DNA from: Treponema sp.
Lineage (GTDB): Bacteria; Spirochaetota; Spirochaetia; Treponematales; Treponemataceae
Length of the DNA stretch: 38,195 nucleotides
Assembly: GCA_017464425.1 (NCBI GenBank)
Contig: JAFUDX010000010.1
Location: 1-38,195, forward strand
Reading direction: 5' to 3'
Under the pieces are notes generated by a model. The model was given only the letters and a program-made list of their open reading frames with translations, was not told the origin of the DNA and did no database searches. Numbering within the stretch: position 1 is the stretch's first letter; every line of letters starts with the position of its first letter. The position numbers and the translations under genes were made by a program. Below, piece by piece: positions 1-8,480 of the stretch.

Positions 1-231
1 AGCAGCTGCAGTGGGAGTTGCCTTGGAAAACTGATGATTTCCCAAAAGACTTTTTTCAATTGATTTGTTTTCGAACAGAAGAATATCTTCTATCAGTTTT
101 GGAAGAGGTAATTCTCTGTTTCTGATAAAGGCATTTTCTACTATGCTGTACTTTTCTTTTTCTTTACAGACTTCGTTTATCGCTTCAGTTAAAGCCTCTT
201 TGATCATATTTACATTTTCTACATTTCCCAT
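1..231 (-). CDS. IS4-type transposase, N-terminal part (cut by window edge)
   Basis: The minus strand encodes 77 residues running off the left edge. ATG at 231 follows a good ribosome site (AAGGGTGG, about 5 nt upstream). The reading shows the pattern AFIRNRELPLPKLIEDIL followed by ENKSIEKSLLG and TPTAAA. This matches my memory of the start of IS4-family (DDE) transposases, which have a basic F-R-R-LPF motif, a hydrophobic helix, K-ELL and a TPTASA motif before the catalytic domain. The DDE residues lie outside the window. The element end is probably between 231 and about 299, where the recombinase remnant begins. Family assignment rests on motif memory, so it is moderately sure. Confidence 0.6.
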   Translation of the reverse strand, partial: MGNVENVNMIKEALTEAINEVCKEKEKYSIVENAFIRNRELPLPKLIEDILLFENKSIEKSLLGNHQFSKATPTAAA

Positions 232-287
232 ATTTTTCCACCCTTATGGAATTCTACAGGAAAATAGAAAATTTAAATAGTGCTTAA

Positions 288-545
288 GTTAATGGTATTG
301 GAATTACTACTCGTGGAATTGCGCAACAACTAAAAAACTATGCAAAGAAATATGGAATTAGTGAAAAGGTTGTTTATCCTCATTCATTCCGGCATCGTTA
401 TGCAAAAAACTTTCTTGAAAAGTTCAATGATATTGCATTACTGGCGGATTTAATGGGACATGAAAGTATTGAAACTACTCGCATTTATTTACGTAGAACT
501 GCAAGCGAACAACAGGAACTTGTTGATACAATTGTGACTTGGTAA
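288..545 (+). pseudogene. Tyrosine recombinase (integrase), C-terminal remnant
   Basis: An open frame from 288 (after a stop at 285-287) to TAA at 545 encodes about 85 residues with no start codon or ribosome site. It carries the end of a phage-integrase catalytic domain: the H-x-x-R box (HSFRHR), the second histidine in LMGHESIETT and the nucleophile tyrosine in TRIYLRR. The first catalytic arginine and the DNA-binding N-terminus are missing. The break coincides with the start of the IS-like sequence, so IS insertion or an associated deletion probably truncated it. It faces hsdS across a terminator. Recombinases in this position beside hsdS commonly shuffle specificity genes; here the enzyme cannot be functional from this copy. 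Confidence 0.75.
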
Positions 546-551
546 AAACGA

Positions 552-575
552 AAGCAGCACTTTTTGGTGCTGCTT
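552..575. terminator. Rho-independent terminator between recombinase remnant and hsdS
   Basis: A perfect 9-bp stem (AAGCAGCAC / GTGCTGCTT) with a 6-nt loop sits between two convergent stop codons (545 and 581). Read on the minus strand it is followed by a T-rich stretch (TCGTTTTTACC), so it fits best as the hsdRMS operon terminator. Confidence 0.75.
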
Positions 576-580
576 ACAGT

Positions 581-2191
581 TTATTCAATATTATTTGCTA
601 TACAATCTAATTTTTCAAATACAGCTAATATTTTATCTACAATTCTTTTTTGTTCTTTAATAGGTGGTAAAGGAATATAGTAATTTTCGACTATTTCTCT
701 TGCGAGTCGCTGTTGTCCAACTACACCAGAAAAATTCCCAACACCTTCATTTATAAAAGAATCTGTTTTTGCAATCCAAAAGAGATATTCTGGTAAAACA
801 ACAGAACAAGCTCTTAGAATATATAATTCTGTAGTACCAGCTCCATAGCCATTCTTAAGATTTTTCAAAATAACTGATTTTTTATTTTCAAAGCATGGAG
901 ATATCTTTGCAATTGCTAAATCATTTTCTGCAAAATGAGTAAAACCAGTTTTTATCTTTTTCCAAACTCTTGTTTCTTGTCCATGATTATTTGCGTATCC
1001 TGCCTCAATTAAAGTCATAGGTATAAAAGAAACCTCTAAATTATCATCCAACTTGTTTTTTGGATTTATTGTGCATATATCTTTAATTCTACACCAAGCC
1101 CAAGATTCAGGTAGTTCACAAGGAATTTCTTCAGAAATATCTTCCTCATGTCCATCTGCAAATCTTTGATAATAACAATTATCAGAACCCTTATAAATGT
1201 AGGAATCGTTTTTATCTCGTTTCAGTTCGCCTTTTGCAATCTTTTCTTCTTTTTCTGCTCGAAGTTTTTCAAGAAGAATAGATGCAGGTTCATCATTAGC
1301 ATCTTGAGGAACGAGTTTACCGTGTATTGCTAAATCTAGTATTTTTGATTTAGCTTTCTTTATTGTAAGCTCAAGAGTTTCTTTGTCTTTATTTAAGGAT
1401 GTTATTTTTTCTAAATATGTTGCAATTGTCTGTGATATTAAATCTTGTTCAATTGCCGGAGCTACAGGTATAAAAATGCTTTTTAATAAATTTAAACTAA
1501 CACCACCTATAAGACCACTTTTATTTGAGTTAAATAAATCAATAAAAGTTCTACTTTGAAGATAATAAAATAAATAAAGATTACTTAATTGATCTGAATG
1601 GAAACAGCATAGTTTATTTACAAAACAGACATCCTGATCTATAAATCCAATTTTACGTCCAGCGCTTCCACCTTCTATACAAAGTAAAGTTGATTCTGCA
1701 GGTGCAATCTTAAATTTGGATTCTGATAAAGGAATTCTTATGCCGTTGTTGTAATTAACCTTACCTTCAAAGTCGATATCTTTTGTAGCAATATAAAATA
1801 AACCTTCTTTTAGATTTGAATACTTATTTGCCTTGTCATTTTCATTAATACTATTTCCAGTATAAAGATTAGCAATTTCTGAAAGAGAGGCCCACGCCCA
1901 TCCCTCTGGCACATCAAACGGAATCTCATCTTCGATATCTTTTACAGTTCCATCCGCGAACTTCTCATAGTGCCGCTTATCATCACCAACAAAAATATAA
2001 CTGTCTTTTTTCTCTCGCTTTAATTCACCTTTTGCAATCTTTTCTTCTTTTTCTTTGCGAATTTTCTCTAGTAAAACATCTGCTGTTTCGTAGTCTGGTG
2101 ACTTTTTCAATTCAGCAATTGTTTCTGGGGACAATAATTTACCATGAATGGCAAGGTCTAGAACTTTGGCTTTAAGCTGTTTTGTATTCAT
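581..2191 (-). CDS. hsdS: Type I restriction-modification specificity subunit HsdS
   Basis: This 536-aa protein would select the bipartite DNA target of the type I enzyme. It has the classic duplicated plan. A conserved helical stretch at residues about 1-105 (LDLAIHGKL, EKEEKIAKGELKR, then PEGWAW) is repeated at about 275-380 (LDLAIHGKL, EKEEKIAKGELKR, PESWAW), and each copy is followed by a variable target-recognition domain (about 105-275 and 385-536). At DNA level the duplicated segments contain a 27-bp identical direct repeat (1230-1256 and 2028-2054). Its ATG overlaps the hsdM stop by one base (TAATG), so translation is probably coupled. It is intact and is the last gene of the operon. 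Confidence 0.93.
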   Translation of the reverse strand: MNTKQLKAKVLDLAIHGKLLSPETIAELKKSPDYETADVLLEKIRKEKEEKIAKGELKREKKDSYIFVGDDKRHYEKFADGTVKDIEDEIPFDVPEGWAWASLSEIANLYTGNSINENDKANKYSNLKEGLFYIATKDIDFEGKVNYNNGIRIPLSESKFKIAPAESTLLCIEGGSAGRKIGFIDQDVCFVNKLCCFHSDQLSNLYLFYYLQSRTFIDLFNSNKSGLIGGVSLNLLKSIFIPVAPAIEQDLISQTIATYLEKITSLNKDKETLELTIKKAKSKILDLAIHGKLVPQDANDEPASILLEKLRAEKEEKIAKGELKRDKNDSYIYKGSDNCYYQRFADGHEEDISEEIPCELPESWAWCRIKDICTINPKNKLDDNLEVSFIPMTLIEAGYANNHGQETRVWKKIKTGFTHFAENDLAIAKISPCFENKKSVILKNLKNGYGAGTTELYILRACSVVLPEYLFWIAKTDSFINEGVGNFSGVVGQQRLAREIVENYYIPLPPIKEQKRIVDKILAVFEKLDCIANNIE

Positions 2192-3642
2192 TATTCTGCA
2201 ACCTCTTCATCTTCATTAATAGAGCTTACAAGACCTTTTAATTCTGTTACAGCTTTAGAGATATTTGTACTCTTTTCTTCAATAGTTTTTATTAATTCGG
2301 CAAGTGTAACGCCATCAAGATTGTCAGAATCATCTTTAATCCATTTTAGGTCGAGTGATGTTTTTTCATCTTTAAGAATTTCTTCAATTGTGTATTTCTT
2401 CCAGCGTCCATTTGGATTTTCTTCAGACCATGTTTCTTTGCGGTCTTCAAAATGTCCTGCGCAATAAAGTTCTTCAAACTCTTTAAAGTCTTCTGCTTTT
2501 AGCGGATTCGTTTTCCCGAACGAGCGCATATTGCTCCGTAAATCGTAAACCCAAACTTCTTTTGTATTATTTTCATCTGTCTTACCACGGGTGAAGAAGA
2601 GTACATTTGTCTTTACGCCCTGTGCATAGAAAATACCTGTAGGTAAACGAAGAATTGTATGAAGATTACATTTGTTCATTAAGTCCTGTCTGATTTTCTG
2701 TCCGGCATTATCTTCAAAAAGAACATTATCAGGAAGAACAACTGCGGCTCTTGCTTTGCCTGTTGTTCTAAGAGATCGGTAGATGTGCTGCAAAAAGTTC
2801 AGCTGCTTGTTGCTTGTTGTATATGTAAAGTCATCACGGGTTGCGCGTTCACCGCCTTTCTTTGTTCCAAATGGTGGATTAGTCAAAACTACATCATAGC
2901 CTGTCATGGCTTTGCCACTTTCACTTAAAGTATCACCAAGAACAATTTTTCCTTCAATGTTATGAAGCATTGCATTCATAAGTGCTAAACGATGTGTTTC
3001 GTGAACAAGTTCGCCGCCAGTAAAAGCTTCCTTTACCTGGAATGTTGCCTGTTTTTCATTAAGATCGCAATAATCATCAGAAATACTTTTTACGTAGTTA
3101 TCGGCACTAATCATAAATCCGAATGTACCACATGCAGGGTCATTACAGCGTTCACCAACCTGAGGTGCTGTTAATCTCGTCATTACATCAATCAAAACAC
3201 GTGGAGTAAAATATTGTCCTGCACCGCTTTTCTTTTCGTTAGCATTCTTTTCGAGCAAACCTTCATAAAGATTTCCAAGTCCTTCTTCTTTTGCAGAGTA
3301 CCAGTCAAGTTCATCAATAGACTTAATTATTTTTTCAAGATTCTTTGGTTCATCAATATTTGAACTTGAGCCTTGATAAATCTCTCTTACACGGCCTTTT
3401 GTATTTTCTCCAAGATATGTTAATAATTCTTTGTAAAACTTTTTAAGTTCAATTCCACTATGGGCAGTGAGTTTGTCCCAGCGATATGCTTCTGGAATAG
3501 AATCTTCTGTTTTAGTTTCTTTTGCCATTTTTAAGAATAGGATGTATGTTAATTCTGTAACATACTGATGATATGTAATTCCATCATCACGCAAAATATT
3601 ACAAAGATTCCAAAGTTTGCTTACGATTTCCTGATTTGTCAT
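2191..3642 (-). CDS. hsdM: Type I restriction-modification DNA methyltransferase HsdM
   Basis: A 483-aa N6-adenine methyltransferase subunit that pairs with HsdS to methylate host sites. The N-terminal helical domain (about 1-135) precedes GQYFTPR (142-148). Next come the SAM-binding motif I, DPACGTFGF (168-176; the more usual form is DPACGSGGF), and the catalytic NPPF motif (255-258). GGAG lies 9 nt before the ATG. The gene starts 18 nt after hsdR ends and overlaps hsdS by one base. No disruption is visible, so the methylase is probably active. Confidence 0.94.
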   Translation of the reverse strand: MTNQEIVSKLWNLCNILRDDGITYHQYVTELTYILFLKMAKETKTEDSIPEAYRWDKLTAHSGIELKKFYKELLTYLGENTKGRVREIYQGSSSNIDEPKNLEKIIKSIDELDWYSAKEEGLGNLYEGLLEKNANEKKSGAGQYFTPRVLIDVMTRLTAPQVGERCNDPACGTFGFMISADNYVKSISDDYCDLNEKQATFQVKEAFTGGELVHETHRLALMNAMLHNIEGKIVLGDTLSESGKAMTGYDVVLTNPPFGTKKGGERATRDDFTYTTSNKQLNFLQHIYRSLRTTGKARAAVVLPDNVLFEDNAGQKIRQDLMNKCNLHTILRLPTGIFYAQGVKTNVLFFTRGKTDENNTKEVWVYDLRSNMRSFGKTNPLKAEDFKEFEELYCAGHFEDRKETWSEENPNGRWKKYTIEEILKDEKTSLDLKWIKDDSDNLDGVTLAELIKTIEEKSTNISKAVTELKGLVSSINEDEEVAE

Positions 3643-3660
3643 TTTTAAGTTACTCCAAAA

Positions 3661-6450
3661 TTATGCAGCTTTATCTTCATAGAGATATGTGTTTAATTCT
3701 CTAATGATAGAAGTTAACTGATTATTAAATATTTTATTTACCTTTATGAAACCACCTTGATTTCTCCAGGCCATATATTCATCAAAAGTTTGAACATTCA
3801 GAACAGATTCATTGATCAGATACTTTTCAATTCGGTCAATCCATTTCTTTTCACCAGCTGTAAAATCATGTGCTTTATTAAGTTTTTTAATTGCGTTATG
3901 AATACGCTCTTCGTGAGAAATTAATGGCGAACCTATAGCATATCGACGGACTAATGTAATAATGTCTGCGGCACATTCTTCATTCGTCAGTTTCTGAATG
4001 GCAGTATTCAACTGAATTGCGTTGTAACCATTTGCATCAAGCGTTATGCTGAGTTTTCGTAAATCAAAAAGTGTTAAATCAGACGGGCGCGTGCAGACAA
4101 TTTCTAGTGCTTCAATTTTGTTTCTGTTTTCTTTTAGATAAGAGGCAAAGCTTTCAATATAGTCTTTAGGCTCCTGTCCTTTTCCAAAACCTCTTGCAAT
4201 CTCTTGAATTTCATCAGTCTTATCGCTTACAAAAACATATCGGGTAGTCGATTTCTGTAAGTTAAAAGCACCAAAGGCTTCTCTTGCTCTTAAAAGCAGG
4301 AGTTTACAGTTTTCTTCTGAAACAGATTTTGCCTGTCGTACCTTAGAAATAAATTCTTCTAAAGAATCATAATGAGACATCACCTTAAAGTAATTAATTT
4401 GAGATTCATCCATGTGTCGTTTTACACGCTGGAACTTTGCGATTATCTGTTCATTAATAAACTTTATATGTTCTTCATCTTTCACTTTTGCATAGTCTGC
4501 AAATAATTCATCGAATGAAACTGATGGATTTGAAACAACGGGCTTCATCGAAGAGAACTCATCAAGATAAGAATACAAACCGACTGCATCAAAAATATCA
4601 AAATGTGTTTTGCCAATCTTTGGACATAGACGAGTTGCACGGCCAAGCATCTGTTCATAAAGAATACGAGATTTTATGCGGCGCATAAAAACAATCTTTG
4701 TGATTTCGGGAACATCAATACCAGTTGAAAGCAAATCTACAGTAACAGCGATTGTCGGGTAATGCTCATTCTTGAATCGCTTGATTGCATCCTGAACACG
4801 ACCTCTGTCGCCAATTGCACAAGTAATTTTTTCAATTGCCGCAGAAGGGACATCCTGCTCTGAATAAATATCACGGAGCTGTTTTACAATTTCATCAGCG
4901 TGTCTGTCATTAACGGCAAAAATTACAGCTTTTTCTTCGCTTTCTGGATCAATATATTTTGAAAGTTCGGTAAGCACCACTTTATTAAACGAAGGTGTAA
5001 GTACATTTTTATTGAATTCTTCAACATCAAAATTTACTTCATCTTCAAGTTCTTCCGGATTCAAAAGCTCTTTTGTAACCGGATTATATTTTGCAAGCGT
5101 TTCACCTTTTTTGTGATGTATGCCATGCTGATTCAATTCAGTTTTTATGATATGAGGTGCATCGTAATCAACAAGATAACCGTCGATTACAGCTTCGCGG
5201 TAAGAATAAGTATAAACGGCATTTCCAAAAATCTGGGTTGTGTGCAATGCCGGGGTTGCAGTAAGACCGATTCTGACTGCATCAAAATATTCAATGACAT
5301 TCTTATACTTGCTGATAAAATCGTTCTGATCACGATATAAAAGTTCTGCTTCAGAAAGTTCACGGTCAAGGGTATATCCGCGGTGAGCTTCATCAATAAT
5401 AATACAATCGAAGTTTCCAGGTGAAGGAATGCGTTCTTTATCATCACTCATTATTCGGGCAATCATTCCCTGAACTGTTGCAACCTGGATTCTTGTTTCA
5501 GAAGCTAAGTCTATATCATCAAGAGTATTAATATTATAGATTTTGTTAAGGGGCTGCAAATTTTCTAGTTTTATATCATTAAAAACATCTTGTGCCTGTT
5601 TTCCCAATGCAGTGCGGTCAACTAAAAATAAGATTCTTCTGAAACGATTTGTTTTCAAAAAACGATAAATCATTCCAAGAATAGTTCGCGTCTTTCCAGT
5701 TCCTGTTGCCATTGCAAGAAGAATTTTAAATTGTCCATTGATTACAGCTTTTTCAACGGCTTCTACCGCTTCAAGCTGATAATAGCGGAAGTTTAATCCG
5801 TCGGGGTCGCGTAAAAAATCATATGGCAAATTTTCAAGTTTCTGGTCTGCTTCATCAACATTCTGCTTGTATTTTGCAAGTAAATCTTCAGGACTGTACC
5901 AGCCGTGCAAAGCAAGCGGAATATTAGAATCTTTTCTTAAATCCTGGAACCATATTCCAGATTCAGTTTCAATCTGTTTGAGATATGGTCGCCCATTAGT
6001 AGCAAAAACAAAAGGCACCTTATAATTCTGCCATTTACCCATGCAATATTTTTCATCTTCATCTTTTACATTTCTTGCATAGTCATGGCATTGGTTATCA
6101 ATAATTGCATAAACGCTCTTTTCATACGGTTTTGCTTCTATAATTCCAATTAACTGTTCATCTACAAATAAAGCATAATCAGCTCTATCATCAGCAGTTT
6201 TTGTTGGTTTCATTGGCCATTCTGCAATAGCAATTTTCTTTCCTTTTTGAGGTCTACTTCCTTTTGAATATCTAAGATTTACGGTATCAGCTTCCCAACC
6301 AACTTTTCTAAGCTGCTCATCAATAATTGCACGCGTCTGTGCTTCTGTAAGCTTGGCTCTGTCTTTTTGCTCTTCAATTTCCTTTTTAGGCGGTTCAGAA
6401 TTAACAAATGGTTCTGGTCGATGGGATTGTAAAAATGCAAAATCACTCAT
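3661..6450 (-). CDS. hsdR: Type I restriction endonuclease subunit HsdR
   Basis: This is the ATP-dependent translocase and nuclease subunit, 929 aa from the chosen start. The open frame extends 32 codons further upstream (to 6546), but that extension lacks restriction-enzyme character and runs through a palindrome. I place the start at 6450, where the protein begins MSDFAFLQSH. Numbering from there, the PD-(D/E)xK nuclease has D91, E105 and K107 (IIEAK). Walker A is ATGTGKT (248-254), the Walker B/DEAH box is IIIDEAH (about 350-356), and the SF2 motif LTATP follows. A C-terminal helical region completes it. It is the first gene of the operon. A hairpin covers its ribosome site (see the inverted repeat at 6455-6485). 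Confidence 0.93.
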   Translation of the reverse strand: MSDFAFLQSHRPEPFVNSEPPKKEIEEQKDRAKLTEAQTRAIIDEQLRKVGWEADTVNLRYSKGSRPQKGKKIAIAEWPMKPTKTADDRADYALFVDEQLIGIIEAKPYEKSVYAIIDNQCHDYARNVKDEDEKYCMGKWQNYKVPFVFATNGRPYLKQIETESGIWFQDLRKDSNIPLALHGWYSPEDLLAKYKQNVDEADQKLENLPYDFLRDPDGLNFRYYQLEAVEAVEKAVINGQFKILLAMATGTGKTRTILGMIYRFLKTNRFRRILFLVDRTALGKQAQDVFNDIKLENLQPLNKIYNINTLDDIDLASETRIQVATVQGMIARIMSDDKERIPSPGNFDCIIIDEAHRGYTLDRELSEAELLYRDQNDFISKYKNVIEYFDAVRIGLTATPALHTTQIFGNAVYTYSYREAVIDGYLVDYDAPHIIKTELNQHGIHHKKGETLAKYNPVTKELLNPEELEDEVNFDVEEFNKNVLTPSFNKVVLTELSKYIDPESEEKAVIFAVNDRHADEIVKQLRDIYSEQDVPSAAIEKITCAIGDRGRVQDAIKRFKNEHYPTIAVTVDLLSTGIDVPEITKIVFMRRIKSRILYEQMLGRATRLCPKIGKTHFDIFDAVGLYSYLDEFSSMKPVVSNPSVSFDELFADYAKVKDEEHIKFINEQIIAKFQRVKRHMDESQINYFKVMSHYDSLEEFISKVRQAKSVSEENCKLLLLRAREAFGAFNLQKSTTRYVFVSDKTDEIQEIARGFGKGQEPKDYIESFASYLKENRNKIEALEIVCTRPSDLTLFDLRKLSITLDANGYNAIQLNTAIQKLTNEECAADIITLVRRYAIGSPLISHEERIHNAIKKLNKAHDFTAGEKKWIDRIEKYLINESVLNVQTFDEYMAWRNQGGFIKVNKIFNNQLTSIIRELNTYLYEDKAA

Positions 6451-6454
6451 AACT

Positions 6455-6485
6455 ATCTTCTCATAAGAAAAAACTATGAGAAGAT
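6455..6485. promoter_or_regulatory. 11-bp inverted repeat immediately upstream of hsdR
   Basis: Perfect 11-bp arms ATCTTCTCATA (6455-6465) and TATGAGAAGAT (6475-6485) are separated by 9 nt. In the hsdR transcript the downstream arm holds the only purine-rich candidate ribosome site (GAGAAGAT), 4 nt before the ATG. The dyad could be a translational cover hairpin or a repressor operator. Confidence 0.6.
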
Positions 6486-6581
6486 TATAACACATATTTC
6501 TAAATTTTTGTAGTTTATAGACAAAGCATCCCCCCACTCCCGCCACAAATTCAAAAAAAACCCTATATCTAAAAAAATATG

Positions 6582-6610
6582 ATGAAAAAAAAATGAACTT
6601 GTGTTATACT
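6582..6610 (+). promoter_or_regulatory. Promoter for the 551-aa unknown gene
   Basis: An extended -10 (TG-T-TATACT, 6602-6610) sits 17 nt after an ATGAAA element resembling a -35 box. A GAGG ribosome site lies about 12 nt before the ATG at 6649. Confidence 0.55.
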
Positions 6611-6648
6611 AGAAAAGAATTTTGACTAATTTCGAGGTTTAATTATAG

Positions 6649-8304
6649 ATGACTGACATGGATTTAGACCCCACCATAGCAGCCTTGCTTGCAGAAACAC
6701 AGGCTGATTCTGGTCCGAGCGACTTACCTTCTTTTAAAGAAATTTCTGAAGCTCCAGTTAAAAAAATCGAAGATTCAGAATCTTCTGCCGTTCATAAAGT
6801 CGATTTGTCACAGACAGGTTTTAAAGAAGTCACAAAATTCTACGAAGATGAGTCAAATCACTATTTTGATGATCCTTCTTACTATAAAACGGCTCTTGGT
6901 GGCGAAGGCGAGCAGGCTCAGCGTGTCCACAAAATCCTTTCAAAATATCTCACCTGTCAGGATCCCAAAGACCGCACTGTGTATCGCCAGCAAATTGTCA
7001 CATCTTGGTGGGAACTTATTCGGGTCATGTGCCAAAAGGCAGCAGATAAAAATCTTGCGCATCCAAAGCAAATGCTGCTTCGGTTCGGCGTTGTACTGCC
7101 TTCCCTTTTCACTCCAGAGCAAAAACAACTCTTTTCTACTGTCATTTTAAAAAATACAACGGGTGAGCCCATTTATTACATGGACGAATGGTTCAAAGAA
7201 ATTGCAACGGGCAGGCTCACGCTTTCAGCAACGGACGAAGCCAGAACACCACGCAAAAATGATCCCAGTGCAGATGCCCAGCGCATCCAGCAGCTCAAAA
7301 ACAAAAACGACGGCAAATTGCAGAATGCGGAAAGCCTTCTCAATTCAAAAGAGTCAGAACGGCAGATGCTCGAAATGGAACTCAAAAATCGAATCGATTC
7401 CCTTTGTGAGCACGCTCCCATGATAAGCCTTGAACCGCATAAACAGCCCTATACCGAAGCACAACGGCATCTTTTTGTCGAAATTCAAGAAAAACTCCGT
7501 GCGTTGCAAAAAAATGACAAAGAACTTGCAGGCTACCTCAAAGAATTTGAAGAAGCCCGTCAAATCGGCAGTTCCCTCGAAGACAAAATGACCGCTCAGC
7601 CAGAAGCAATCGAAATCAGCACGGGCGACATTATGATTGAATACCAAACGGTGCGCCAAATGGCAAAAATGACCTGTGGCCGTCAAGGAAATCAATTCCC
7701 CATTTTTACGCGAGAATTCTTCCATTGTGTACCGCGTCTCACTGGTTTCCGCGAAAATGTGCTTTCAATTCTCAAATGGGTCGAAGACAATGACCCAGAA
7801 TGTTTCGTCCGAATCCACAAAAACACCAAGAATCGCATCGTGCCGTATGTGCTCTGCTTGCCAACCTACGGCGATTTTGGCTTCTGTTGGGAGCCGTTCG
7901 ATCGCTACAACCGCGTTACGAGTCGTGGCCGAATCGTTATCCCCATGTACCCGCGCGACCTTAAAATCGCGATTCTCATGGCGGTTGCCGACTTGCGCTG
8001 GCAGGTTGCCAAAGAAAAAGCAAGCTACTATTGGATGGAAGAAGGCCTCACTGGTCAGTATTATCAGTGGATTGAGCGTCAAAAGCTCAAGGGCGACCTC
8101 AAATCGTACTTCATCGCGGACTATGTTCTGTGGATGACAAAAGAAGTCGATGGTATTCAGCGCATGGACAAAGAACTTCGCGCCGTGTTCTGGCGTTTCG
8201 TGCCGTTCAATCAGGCAAAGAAAGACGACCTCAAAATGCGAAGCCCCGTCTACGCCGAGTTGTACCAGCGCGACCTGAACCGCGCAATGAGCGACGGATA
8301 TTAA
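6649..8304 (+). CDS. Conserved hypothetical protein, 551 aa, next to pta
   Basis: I do not recognise a named family. The protein is cytoplasmic by appearance, with no signal peptide or membrane segment. Residues 1-55 are acidic and low in order. Residues 60-200 are helical and rich in W/F, including TSWWELIRVMCQ. A strongly charged, probable coiled-coil stretch covers about 215-310. A well-folded aromatic-rich C-terminal domain (about 340-545) follows, with FPIFTREFFHCVPRLTGFRE, GDFGFCWEPFDRYNR and a basic tail. Codon use is biased like that of the neighbouring housekeeping genes, as shown by the long open shadow frames over it, which suggests a native, well-expressed gene. It precedes pta on the same strand but is separated from it by a 176-nt spacer filled with repeats. 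Confidence 0.8.
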   Translation: MTDMDLDPTIAALLAETQADSGPSDLPSFKEISEAPVKKIEDSESSAVHKVDLSQTGFKEVTKFYEDESNHYFDDPSYYKTALGGEGEQAQRVHKILSKYLTCQDPKDRTVYRQQIVTSWWELIRVMCQKAADKNLAHPKQMLLRFGVVLPSLFTPEQKQLFSTVILKNTTGEPIYYMDEWFKEIATGRLTLSATDEARTPRKNDPSADAQRIQQLKNKNDGKLQNAESLLNSKESERQMLEMELKNRIDSLCEHAPMISLEPHKQPYTEAQRHLFVEIQEKLRALQKNDKELAGYLKEFEEARQIGSSLEDKMTAQPEAIEISTGDIMIEYQTVRQMAKMTCGRQGNQFPIFTREFFHCVPRLTGFRENVLSILKWVEDNDPECFVRIHKNTKNRIVPYVLCLPTYGDFGFCWEPFDRYNRVTSRGRIVIPMYPRDLKIAILMAVADLRWQVAKEKASYYWMEEGLTGQYYQWIERQKLKGDLKSYFIADYVLWMTKEVDGIQRMDKELRAVFWRFVPFNQAKKDDLKMRSPVYAELYQRDLNRAMSDGY

Positions 8305-8460
8305 AATTCCTCACAGATAGGGAGCGTTAAAAAATTGCGTTGCAATTTTAGCGACTCTCCCGAAGAGCTGTGCTCGTAGGGCTAAGAGTACACAGAGAGA
8401 TTTTTGCATAACAAAGTTCCCTCTGTGGTCTCTGTGCCCTCTGTGAGAAATTTAAAATTT
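8301..8460. repeat. MITE-like nested inverted repeat before pta
   Basis: The spacer is bounded by imperfect inverted repeats of about 17 bp. The left end runs TTAAAATTCCTCACAGA (8301-8317). The right end has CCCTCTGTGAG (8437-8447) running into AAATTTAAAATTT. Inside, a long stem at 8320-8361 has GGGAG...CTCCC ends and an AAAATTGC-GTT-GCAATTTT tip. Further right, CTCTGTG-type units stutter (8418-8447). There is no coding frame. Confidence 0.55.
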
Positions 8461-8480
8461 ATATATATCGAGGCATTTTT

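Noticed and set aside
65..280. 71-aa plus-strand open frame at the left edge
   Set aside because: It lies antisense to the transposase start, has no ribosome site and has a composition typical of a shadow frame.
6451..6546. 32-codon N-terminal extension of hsdR
   Set aside because: It crosses the upstream palindrome, is hydrophobic and cysteine-rich unlike any HsdR start, and the family-like beginning is at 6450.
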